A stretch of DNA of 64,000 nucleotides from contig NZ_CP066218.1 of NCBI RefSeq assembly GCF_016313185.1, positions 4,464,001 through 4,528,000 of the forward strand, read 5' to 3'. The position numbers and the translations under genes are program-made. The stretch is from Mycolicibacterium baixiangningiae (GTDB taxonomy: Bacteria; Actinomycetota; Actinomycetes; Mycobacteriales; Mycobacteriaceae). Every line of letters starts with the position of its first letter. Positions within the stretch are counted from its first letter, which is position 1. Below are positions 57,870-64,000 of the stretch, in pieces. The notes under the pieces were generated by a model that made no database searches, had not been told where the DNA came from, and saw nothing but the letters and a program-made list of their open reading frames with translations.

Positions 57870-59461
57870 ACCAGACGCGACCGGATCCACCCCGACAACC
57901 TTTCGATGGCGTAGACGACGGCGAAGATCACCAGCACGATCGCGCCGGCCACGTCGAAGTTCACGGTGCGGATCGATTCGAACAGCAGATATCCGATCCC
58001 CCCGGCGCCGACGATGCCGAGGATCGTCGAGGTGCGGACGTTGACGTCGAACAGATACAGGCTCGACCCCACCAGCGCGGGCATCGACTGGGGCACGACC
58101 GCGGCGAACAGCGTCTTCCACCAACCGCCACCCACCGAGCGGACCGCCTCCATCGGACCGGGGTCGATCTCCTCGACCGCGTCGGCGACCAACTTGGCGA
58201 GAAAACCGATGGATCCGATCGCCAGCGCGCACGTACCCGCGACCGGGCCCAGCCCGAGTGCGGCGACGAACACCACCGCGAGGATCAACTCGGGGACGGC
58301 GCGCACCACCAGGATCCAGGCGCGCGTCAGCCGGTAGCACCAGCGGTGCGGTGTGACATTGCGTGCCGCGAGGATCCCCAGCGGCACCGACAGCACCACA
58401 CCGATCGCGGTCGACACCACGCCGATGGCGACGGTCTGCAGGGCGGCGTCGAGCAGACCGGTGCCCACCGCGGAGAAGTTCGGCGGGACCATGCGCGCGA
58501 AGACGTCGATCGATGGGCCGACCCACGTGAGCAGCGACCACGGGCTGATCCGCAACTCGATCAGCGCGGCGATACTGGCCGCGATCACCGCCGCACCCAG
58601 CACGACCCGCCAGATGCGGTCCCGGCGCGGATCCGACGTCGACGCGTCGAGCAGCACCCGCCGCACACCGATCGACGCCAACTCCATCGCGGCGATGATG
58701 GCGAGGATCACCAGGACGATGCCCAGTGCCCGGGGGTAGACCAACCCACGCAGCGCATCCTGCAACGCGAAACCGATGCCGCCGGCCCCGACGAAGCCGA
58801 GGACGACCGACATCCGCAGGTTGATGTCGATGCGGTAGACGAAGGTGCCGATCCAGGCCGGAACCACCTGTGGCAGCACGGCATTGATCATCTCCCGGAC
58901 GTAGCCGACGCCGGTGCTGCGGACCGCGTCACGCGGGCCCGGGTCACTCTGCTCGATCGCGTCGGCGAACAGCTTGCCCAGCATTCCGATCGAATGCAGC
59001 GCCAGCGCCAGGATGCCCGGCAGGACACCGATGCCCAGCGCCCGCACGAACAGCACCGCGAACAGCAGGTCGGGCATCGCGCGGCAGAACGTGATGACGG
59101 CCCGTGCGACGGCGTAGACCGCGGGGTGCGGAGTGGTGTTGCGGGCAGCCAGGAAAGCCAACGGCACCGAGGCGACTGCGGCGAGCACCGTGCCGAGCAC
59201 CGCCATCAGCAGTGTCTCGACCGCCAGCCCGCCGATGCGGCCTGGATCGTCGAGGCGCGGCGGCAGCATGCGCTCCAGCAGGGCCGCGACCTCGTCGAGC
59301 CCGTCGATCAACGCAGCCGGTGCGAAGTCGATGTACCAGGCCGAGACGATCGTCGCGATCAGTGCGCAGACGGCCACCAGCTGCACAGGGCCGACCAGGG
59401 GTGGCCGGCCGGGGCGCGGAGTCCCGGCCCCGCTCGGAGACGCCGACAGCGAGGTGGTCAC
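57866..59461 (-). CDS. phnE: phosphonate ABC permease, PhnE-PhnE fusion
   Basis: 531 residues from a GTG overlapping the phnC stop (GTGA). Two tandem binding-protein-dependent permease domains, about residues 55-260 and 320-525, each with five to six helices and an EAA-type loop. The repeated segments PLAFLAARNTTPHPAVYAVA and PLGILAARNVTPHRWCYRLT show the duplication. Usually PhnE is a single-domain protein of about 260-280 residues that forms a dimer; here one chain supplies both halves of the channel. Confidence 0.92.
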   Translation of the reverse strand: MTTSLSASPSGAGTPRPGRPPLVGPVQLVAVCALIATIVSAWYIDFAPAALIDGLDEVAALLERMLPPRLDDPGRIGGLAVETLLMAVLGTVLAAVASVPLAFLAARNTTPHPAVYAVARAVITFCRAMPDLLFAVLFVRALGIGVLPGILALALHSIGMLGKLFADAIEQSDPGPRDAVRSTGVGYVREMINAVLPQVVPAWIGTFVYRIDINLRMSVVLGFVGAGGIGFALQDALRGLVYPRALGIVLVILAIIAAMELASIGVRRVLLDASTSDPRRDRIWRVVLGAAVIAASIAALIELRISPWSLLTWVGPSIDVFARMVPPNFSAVGTGLLDAALQTVAIGVVSTAIGVVLSVPLGILAARNVTPHRWCYRLTRAWILVVRAVPELILAVVFVAALGLGPVAGTCALAIGSIGFLAKLVADAVEEIDPGPMEAVRSVGGGWWKTLFAAVVPQSMPALVGSSLYLFDVNVRTSTILGIVGAGGIGYLLFESIRTVNFDVAGAIVLVIFAVVYAIERLSGWIRSRLV

Positions 59462-60264
59462 GTCGACCGGGCGGCCGGATCGGCGAGCGCCGGATCGACC
59501 CGGCGGTAGATGCTCAGCACGTCGTCCCGGTTCATGCCCACCGCGGGACGGTCGAGCACCTTGCGTCCGTTCCGCAGACCGACCAGCCGATGCGCCCATC
59601 CCAGCGCCAGATCGACCTGATGCAGGGTGCACACGACGGTGAGCTTCTCCTCGATGCAGACGCGGAACAGCATGTCCATGACGACGCCGGCGTTCTCCGG
59701 GTCCAGCGAGGCCACCGGTTCGTCGGCGAGCAGCAGGGCGGGCCGCTGCATGAGGGTTCGCGCGATCGCCACCCGCTGCTGCTGACCACCGGAGAGCGTG
59801 TCGGCCCGCCGGTCGGCGAGGTCGGCCAGCCCGACGCGGTCGAGGTGCCCGAGCGCCTCCTCACGCATCGCGCGGGGGTAGGTCAGTGCCCCGTAGCGGG
59901 GCAGCCGCAACCGGCCGAGGCCGCCGATGAGGACGTTCTCCAGGCAGCTGAGCCGCCCGACGAGGTTGAACTGCTGGAAGACGAACCCAACCCGCCGGCG
60001 CAGGCCCCGCAGCTCCGCCCGTGATGCCGTGTCGACGCGTGTCCCCCCGACGTTGACCTGACCGGAGGTGACCGGATGGAGGCCGTTGAGGCAACGCAGC
60101 AGTGTCGACTTGCCGGAGCCGGAGAGGCCGAGCAGAACCAGCATCTCGCTCCGGTGGACATCGAGCGAGACGTCGTCGAGCGCGAGTGTGTCGCCGAATC
60201 GCTTGGTGACGTTGCGGACGGCGACCACGACGTCATCGCCGGCAACCGGGTGGCCGGGGTCCAC
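59458..60264 (-). CDS. phnC: phosphonate ABC transporter ATP-binding protein
   Basis: 268 residues from a GTG, three bases after phnD. Walker A GLSGSGKSTLLRCL, Q-loop FVFQQFNLVGRL, signature LSGGQQQRVAIARTL, Walker B LLLADEPVASLDPENA and the switch His in TLHQVDLAL are intact. It powers import through the fused PhnE. Similarity is highest to PhnC-type ATPases by the FNLVGRLSCLENVLIGGLGR segment. Confidence 0.94.
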   Translation of the reverse strand: MDPGHPVAGDDVVVAVRNVTKRFGDTLALDDVSLDVHRSEMLVLLGLSGSGKSTLLRCLNGLHPVTSGQVNVGGTRVDTASRAELRGLRRRVGFVFQQFNLVGRLSCLENVLIGGLGRLRLPRYGALTYPRAMREEALGHLDRVGLADLADRRADTLSGGQQQRVAIARTLMQRPALLLADEPVASLDPENAGVVMDMLFRVCIEEKLTVVCTLHQVDLALGWAHRLVGLRNGRKVLDRPAVGMNRDDVLSIYRRVDPALADPAARST

Positions 60265-60267
60265 CCG

Positions 60268-61236
60268 TCAGGCCTTGCACTTCTCGGAACCGGTGACCTC
60301 ACAGACCTTGCGCACACCGTTGTAGGCGGAATCGTCAACGGGGACAACACCCCACGCGCGCTCGTCGGTGATCAGGCAGCCGTCGCCCTCGCACAGGCCT
60401 TCGGCCGCCATCACCTTCCCGTTGGCCTTCTCGGTGAAGATCTTCTTCAGAGCGTCGATGGCGGCGCCGCCCAGCGAATCGTTGGCGGCGAACACCGATC
60501 CGGCGATCATCTCCGACTTCCACACCGTCTTCAGGTCACCGGGGGCGAGATCGCCCTTCTGCACCATGGTTTGGTCGACCATGCTGTCGAAGGCGAAGCC
60601 GGCGTCACAGTCGCCGTTCTTGATCGACAGCGCCGAGGCGTCGTGACCGCCCGCATAGATCGGCGTCATCGCCGCGGAGATGTCGGCCTCGGAGCCGGAC
60701 TCGATCACCCCGGCCTCGATCAGCCCCGCGGTCGGGTACAGGAAGCCCGATGTTGATCCGGGATCGACGAAACACACCTTCTTGCCCGCGAAGTCGGCGA
60801 GCCGGTTGACGGCGGCGTTGTCGCCCCGCGCCAGGCCGTACGACTGGTAACCGGGTTCCGCGCCCTCCTCCTCGATGACGGCGCCGAGCGGCGTGATCTT
60901 GGCGCCGTTGATCCCGGCGACGACGTAGGCGAACGGTCCGAAGAACGCGAGGTCGACGTTGTCGGCGATCATCCCTTCGACCACGCCGGCGTAGTCGGAT
61001 GCCTGCACGAATTCGATCGTCGAGCCGGTCTCCTTCTCCAGCAGCTTGATCAGCGGGTCGTAGCTGGCGCGCATGTCGGCGGAGTTCTCGGCCGGCACGG
61101 CGGCGAGGGTGATGGTGTCCGGGAAACCCTTGTCGTTGATCGCTGCGGAACCACCGTCCGAACTCGAACACCCGGACAGCGCCAGTGCCGTCACCGCGGA
61201 TACCGCGGCGGCCAGGCGGGTCAATCGATTCATCAT
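60268..61236 (-). CDS. phnD: phosphonate-binding lipoprotein
   Basis: 322 residues from the ATG at 61234-61236, with AAAGGA 8 bases upstream; a longer frame begins at 61278. A lipoprotein signal ends in LSGC with Cys23 as the lipid anchor. The PhnD-type solute-binding fold is clear: LAAVPAENSADMRASYDPLI, VDLAFFGPFAYVVA, VCFVDPGSTSGFLYPTAGLI. It captures phosphonate outside the membrane and delivers it to PhnE. 31 bases after the hydrolase gene. Confidence 0.94.
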   Translation of the reverse strand: MMNRLTRLAAAVSAVTALALSGCSSSDGGSAAINDKGFPDTITLAAVPAENSADMRASYDPLIKLLEKETGSTIEFVQASDYAGVVEGMIADNVDLAFFGPFAYVVAGINGAKITPLGAVIEEEGAEPGYQSYGLARGDNAAVNRLADFAGKKVCFVDPGSTSGFLYPTAGLIEAGVIESGSEADISAAMTPIYAGGHDASALSIKNGDCDAGFAFDSMVDQTMVQKGDLAPGDLKTVWKSEMIAGSVFAANDSLGGAAIDALKKIFTEKANGKVMAAEGLCEGDGCLITDERAWGVVPVDDSAYNGVRKVCEVTGSEKCKA

Positions 61237-61267
61237 GGAGACAGTCCTTTTCGGCGGAGGTGGTGGA

Positions 61268-61939
61268 TCAGGGGGCAAGAAGGAGTTCGGGCAGGGTGGC
61301 GACGGAGTCGAGCACGTGTACCGCCCCGGCGGCGCGCAGCGTCGGTTCGTCGTGTGCGCCGGTCAGCACACCGGCGACCATCAGGGCGCCCGCCCGCAGG
61401 CCGCACACGATGTCGCTCGTGGTGTCTCCCACGACGGCGACCTTGCGGACGTCGTCGACGCCCGCGTGCATGAGGGCGGTCAGCACCAGGTCCGGATAGG
61501 GCCGGCCGCGCACGTTCGGCCCGGGCGCGAGCACCACGTCGGCGATCTCACCCCATCCGAGCGCATCGAGCATGCGCTGCTGGGTGGCCGGACTGAAGCC
61601 CGTGGTGAGCGCCACCTTCACGCCGGTCTCGCGCAACCGTGAAATCGCCTCTACCGCACCAGGAACCGCGCTGACCCCGCCGTCGACGAACTGTTCGTAG
61701 GCCTTCTCGAAGGCGGTGTTGGCTTCGCGGGCGCGGTCCTCGGTGCCGAACAGGGCGCGGAAGACCTCGATCTTGGACTGGCCCATGGTGTCGAGCACGT
61801 ACCGGCGGGCGTGCTCGCGTTCGGCGCCGTCCCGGGGCAGTCCGACGGCGGTCGCGGCCTCGTCGAACGCGCGGATCACCAGTCCGTCGTCGCGGACGGT
61901 GGTACCTGCCATGTCGAGTACCGCGAGTTCTGTGTGCAT
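61268..61939 (-). CDS. phosphonatase-like (PhnX-like) HAD hydrolase
   Basis: 223 residues from the ATG at 61937-61939, with AAGGTG upstream. HAD motifs: nucleophile Asp9 in VLDMAGTTV, Thr in ALTTGFS, Lys/Asp motif VVGDTTSDIVCG. In the cap, MGQSKIEVF places Lys56 where phosphonoacetaldehyde hydrolase has its Schiff-base Lys, so C-P cleavage of phosphonoacetaldehyde is plausible. It matches the phosphonate-operon PhnX-like group. The palindrome at 62016-62027 lies about 77 bases upstream of its start. Confidence 0.85.
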   Translation of the reverse strand: MHTELAVLDMAGTTVRDDGLVIRAFDEAATAVGLPRDGAEREHARRYVLDTMGQSKIEVFRALFGTEDRAREANTAFEKAYEQFVDGGVSAVPGAVEAISRLRETGVKVALTTGFSPATQQRMLDALGWGEIADVVLAPGPNVRGRPYPDLVLTALMHAGVDDVRKVAVVGDTTSDIVCGLRAGALMVAGVLTGAHDEPTLRAAGAVHVLDSVATLPELLLAP

Positions 61940-62015
61940 GCGGATCACCTTCGGATGTGTTCTGGACCAGTGGGTTCCGCCCAGCGGAACACCGCGTGAA
62001 CAGCTGCCGTCGAAA

Positions 62016-62027
62016 TGGTCTATACCA
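62016..62027. promoter_or_regulatory. GntR-type operator, copy 1
   Basis: TGGT-CTAT-ACCA lies between the FAD oxidoreductase stop and the hydrolase start. The inverse of the same core, GGTATAGACC, forms copy 2 at 63224-63239. TGGT-N4-ACCA is a usual GntR/HutC half-site pair, and a GntR gene begins at 63788. Confidence 0.65.
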
Positions 62028-62034
62028 ATTCGAT

Positions 62035-63150
62035 TCACAGGCCGGCGAGGTCGGCGGTCTGTTCGGCGATCGCCGGGCCCAGCGTCATCCCGCGCCCGCC
62101 CGGACCGGTGACCACGTGGATACCGGGGGCCGGCGATCTGCGGCACACCAGCTCGTCCGGGTCGACACACTGGCTGTAGACCCCCGCCCACCGCCGCTCG
62201 ACGGGCGGAAGCGCGCGGCCCAGCAGCTCCTCGACGAGTCCGGTGAGGTACGCGTACGGATCCTCGGACACGTCGAAGGTGAACGGTTCGGCGTACTCGT
62301 GGGTGTCGCCGATCGTGAGCCCGCCGTGCAGCCGCTGGACACACAGCAGCTGCATGCGATGCCGTTCGGCGACCATGTCCTGCGGTTGGGTCCTCGCGAG
62401 GTCCTCGGCCGCCGCGCCCGCGAAACCCGGGTAGTACCGCATGCTGTCACCGTCGGCGATCGCCGTGGTGAGGCGTTCGCCGAGCGGCGCCGTCTGCATC
62501 ATCTGCAGCCGCACCCGGCGGACCGGGAGCTCACCTGCGAGCTCGCGAACCAGCCCACCGTGCGCCGCGCCGGCACAGACGATGACGAGGTCGCCGTCGT
62601 GCCGTCGCCCGTGGTCGTCACGCACGCCGAGACCCTCCACCGCACGCGCTTCGGTCGCCGGCAGGAAGGTGTAGCGGCCCGTCGCGGCCAGGTACCCGCG
62701 GATCGCCGGGAGCGCCTGCCGGGATTCCACCGCGGCGTCGCGCGAACAGTACAGCGCGGCAAGGAATTTCCCGCGTAGCGCCGGGTTGAGGGTGCGGACG
62801 CGGTCGGCATCGACGACGGTGAAACCGCGGGCGGCCGCGTCGGGGCGCCCGGCGGCCTCTTCGGCCACCGCCACCTCGGCCGGGGTGCGAAGCAGGGTCA
62901 GCGATCCGGTGGCGCGGAATCCGATGCCGGGTACGGCCCGGCCGAGTTCCTCCCACAGCTCCCTGGCGCGCAACGCGGCGTCGAGTTCCCCGCTCGTCCG
63001 CCCGGAGACCCAGACGAGCCCGAAGTTGCGCACGGTCGCACCGCGCGCTTCCCGTTCACGTTCCAGGTGGACGACCCGATGTCCGTGGCGTACCGCTTCC
63101 ACGGCGTGCGCGGTGCCCAGAATTCCACCGCCGACGATGATGATGCGCAT
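62035..63150 (-). CDS. phosphonate-cluster FAD-dependent oxidoreductase
   Basis: 371 residues from the ATG at 63148-63150 with GGAGGG 6 bases upstream. DAO/glycine-oxidase family: FAD loop IIIVGGGILGTAHAVEA at the N-terminus, LVIVCAGAAHGGLVREL, and GPGGRGMTLGPAIAEQTADL at the C-terminus. It fits the TIGR03364-type enzymes found in phosphonate operons. Related enzymes oxidise aminoethylphosphonates or N-methyl forms to phosphonoacetaldehyde, which the next gene product could cleave. Divergent from the HD-domain gene, 107 bases apart. Confidence 0.85.
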   Translation of the reverse strand: MRIIIVGGGILGTAHAVEAVRHGHRVVHLEREREARGATVRNFGLVWVSGRTSGELDAALRARELWEELGRAVPGIGFRATGSLTLLRTPAEVAVAEEAAGRPDAAARGFTVVDADRVRTLNPALRGKFLAALYCSRDAAVESRQALPAIRGYLAATGRYTFLPATEARAVEGLGVRDDHGRRHDGDLVIVCAGAAHGGLVRELAGELPVRRVRLQMMQTAPLGERLTTAIADGDSMRYYPGFAGAAAEDLARTQPQDMVAERHRMQLLCVQRLHGGLTIGDTHEYAEPFTFDVSEDPYAYLTGLVEELLGRALPPVERRWAGVYSQCVDPDELVCRRSPAPGIHVVTGPGGRGMTLGPAIAEQTADLAGL

Positions 63151-63223
63151 GGGCGCACCCTCCCGTCGTCCGGCGACCGGGCGCCGAAGCCGAGGTGGTC
63201 GACAGGCGAACGCCGAGTGAACC

Positions 63224-63239
63224 ATTGGTATAGACCAAT
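63224..63239. promoter_or_regulatory. GntR-type operator, copy 2
   Basis: ATTGGT-ATAG-ACCAAT is a perfect 6-4-6 palindrome in the divergent region between the FAD oxidoreductase and the HD-domain gene. It sits just upstream of TACGCT (63246-63251), the likely -10 of the HD-domain gene, so a bound repressor would cover the -35. Confidence 0.7.
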
Positions 63240-63257
63240 CGCTGTTACGCTGACTGC

Positions 63258-63788
63258 GTGTCGATCCGTGAGCAGACGATCACCGTTCTGGAGTCCCTGC
63301 GCGGAGTGTGGGACGAATTGGCCGTCGACGAACTCGACCACGCGCTGCAGTCGGCCGCGCGCGCTCTCGACGACGGAGCCGACGACGAACTCGTGCTGGC
63401 CGCCGCACTGCACGACATCGGGCACAGCCCTTTGCTCGCAGCCCATTCCGAGGCACACGACAGGGTCGCCCACGATTGGCTCACACCCCGCTTCGGCGTG
63501 CGCGTCGGATGGCTGGCCGGTGCTCATGTCGCCGCCAAGCGCTATCTCGCAGCGACCGATCCCGCCTACGCGGGCGCCCTGTCCGACGTCTCGATCGTGT
63601 CGCTGCGCCTGCAGGGCGGCGCAGCGGTCGACCAGGATCTGGCCGGCCATCCATGGTGGCCGGATGCATTGCGGCTGAGGAGATTCGACGATGCCGCCAA
63701 GGATCCGGCTGCGCGGGGCGCCGACATCGAGACCGTGGTCGCCGTGGCCGAACGCGTCGCGGCCGCACAGACGACACGGCGCGCGTGA
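63258..63788 (+). CDS. phosphonate-operon HD-domain protein (PhnZ-like)
   Basis: 176 residues from a GTG, with TACGCT 6 bases upstream (leaderless type). The HD pair is His52-Asp53 in LAAALHDIGHSPLL; His28, His67/72 and His89 are further metal or substrate ligands, the layout of mixed-valent di-iron PhnZ-type oxygenases. PhnZ cleaves 2-amino-1-hydroxyethylphosphonate made by PhnY; no PhnY gene is in the window, though one could follow the regulator. Family call is good, substrate uncertain. Confidence 0.8.
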   Translation: MSIREQTITVLESLRGVWDELAVDELDHALQSAARALDDGADDELVLAAALHDIGHSPLLAAHSEAHDRVAHDWLTPRFGVRVGWLAGAHVAAKRYLAATDPAYAGALSDVSIVSLRLQGGAAVDQDLAGHPWWPDALRLRRFDDAAKDPAARGADIETVVAVAERVAAAQTTRRA

Positions 63789-64000
63789 TGGCGGAGGTGA
63801 TCCGCGCGCCGAAGTCTCACCGGGTCCGCACCGAACTCGACGATCTGCTCGGCGGGCTCGACATCGGCGATCCCGTTCCCGCCGAACGTGAACTGGCGGT
63901 TCGCTTCGGAGTTGCCAGGGAGACGGTGCGACAGGCGTTGCACGAACTGCTCGTCGAAGGCCGCATCGAACGCCGCGGTCGCGGCACCGTGGTGTCGACA
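63788..64000 (+). CDS. GntR-family regulator (N-terminus only)
   Basis: The ATG overlaps the HD-domain stop, and the frame is open for 71 codons to the window end. A winged helix-turn-helix of the GntR type is visible: PVPAERELAVRFGVARETVR then QALHELLVEGRIERRGRGTV. The ligand domain lies outside. It is the obvious candidate to bind the two TGGT-N4-ACCA sites and control the phosphonate genes. Subfamily (HutC/PhnF-like is expected) cannot be fixed without the C-terminus. Confidence 0.9.
   Translation, partial: MAEVIRAPKSHRVRTELDDLLGGLDIGDPVPAERELAVRFGVARETVRQALHELLVEGRIERRGRGTVVST

Overview
High-GC actinobacterial DNA whose gene order follows the Mycobacterium tuberculosis block Rv3248c-Rv3285: sahH, TetR regulator, two rubredoxins, alkB, amino-acid permease, manA, manB, whiB2, fbiAB, manC, wbbL, rmlD, LCP ligase, fadE25, purEK, accD5, accE5, maf, sseA, sufE, accA3. 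WhiB2 has the 129-residue length of M. smegmatis WhmD, and the alkane cluster is intact. Together these suggest a fast-growing environmental Mycobacterium (Mycolicibacterium). No RNA genes, CRISPR arrays or phage genes were seen.

Region by region. 1-1166: one end of an IS21-family insertion sequence whose transposase runs off the window. 1268-4605: a TPR membrane protein, an ANTAR-GAF protein and a secreted lipase. 4690-8560: SAH hydrolase and the alkane hydroxylase operon (alkB, AlkG1-type and AlkG2-type rubredoxins, TetR) with a probable operator over the alkB promoter. 8653-25711: amino-acid permease, flavoprotein, mannose activation genes, whiB2, coenzyme F420 genes fbiA-fbiB, GDP-mannose synthesis, the arabinogalactan linker rhamnosyltransferase WbbL, RmlD and an LCP-family cell-wall ligase.

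25747-43847 (plus 48106-49596) is the main accessory region. It holds a nearly complete Wzx/Wzy-type exopolysaccharide system inside a conserved mycobacterial cell-wall neighbourhood: UDP-GlcNAc 2-epimerase, DMT-type membrane protein, carbohydrate deacetylase, beta-helix exported protein, two GT4 and two GT2 glycosyltransferases, a GT87-like membrane protein, Wzy-like polymerase, Wzz-like co-polymerase with a degenerate P-loop, Wzx-like flippase, an FAD oxidoreductase and two priming polyprenyl-phosphate sugar transferases. birA lies inside this block, about 10 kb from accD5, instead of beside it as in M. tuberculosis.

43858-55993: conserved core again (fadE25, purE, purK, GtrA, PH-domain protein) and the acyl-CoA carboxylase genes accD5-accE5 and accA3 with maf, sseA and sufE, closed by a clear intrinsic terminator at 56012-56063. 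56832-64000: a phosphonate uptake and breakdown cluster (ABC transporter with a fused double PhnE permease, phosphonatase-like hydrolase, FAD-dependent oxidoreductase, alcohol dehydrogenase, HD-domain protein and the start of a GntR regulator). Two copies of one palindromic operator sit in its promoter regions. No C-P lyase genes are present in the window.

Many genes overlap by ATGA, GTGA or TTGA junctions, so most clusters are probably translationally coupled. Several first genes appear leaderless: a TANNNT -10 box lies only 6-8 bases before the start codon.
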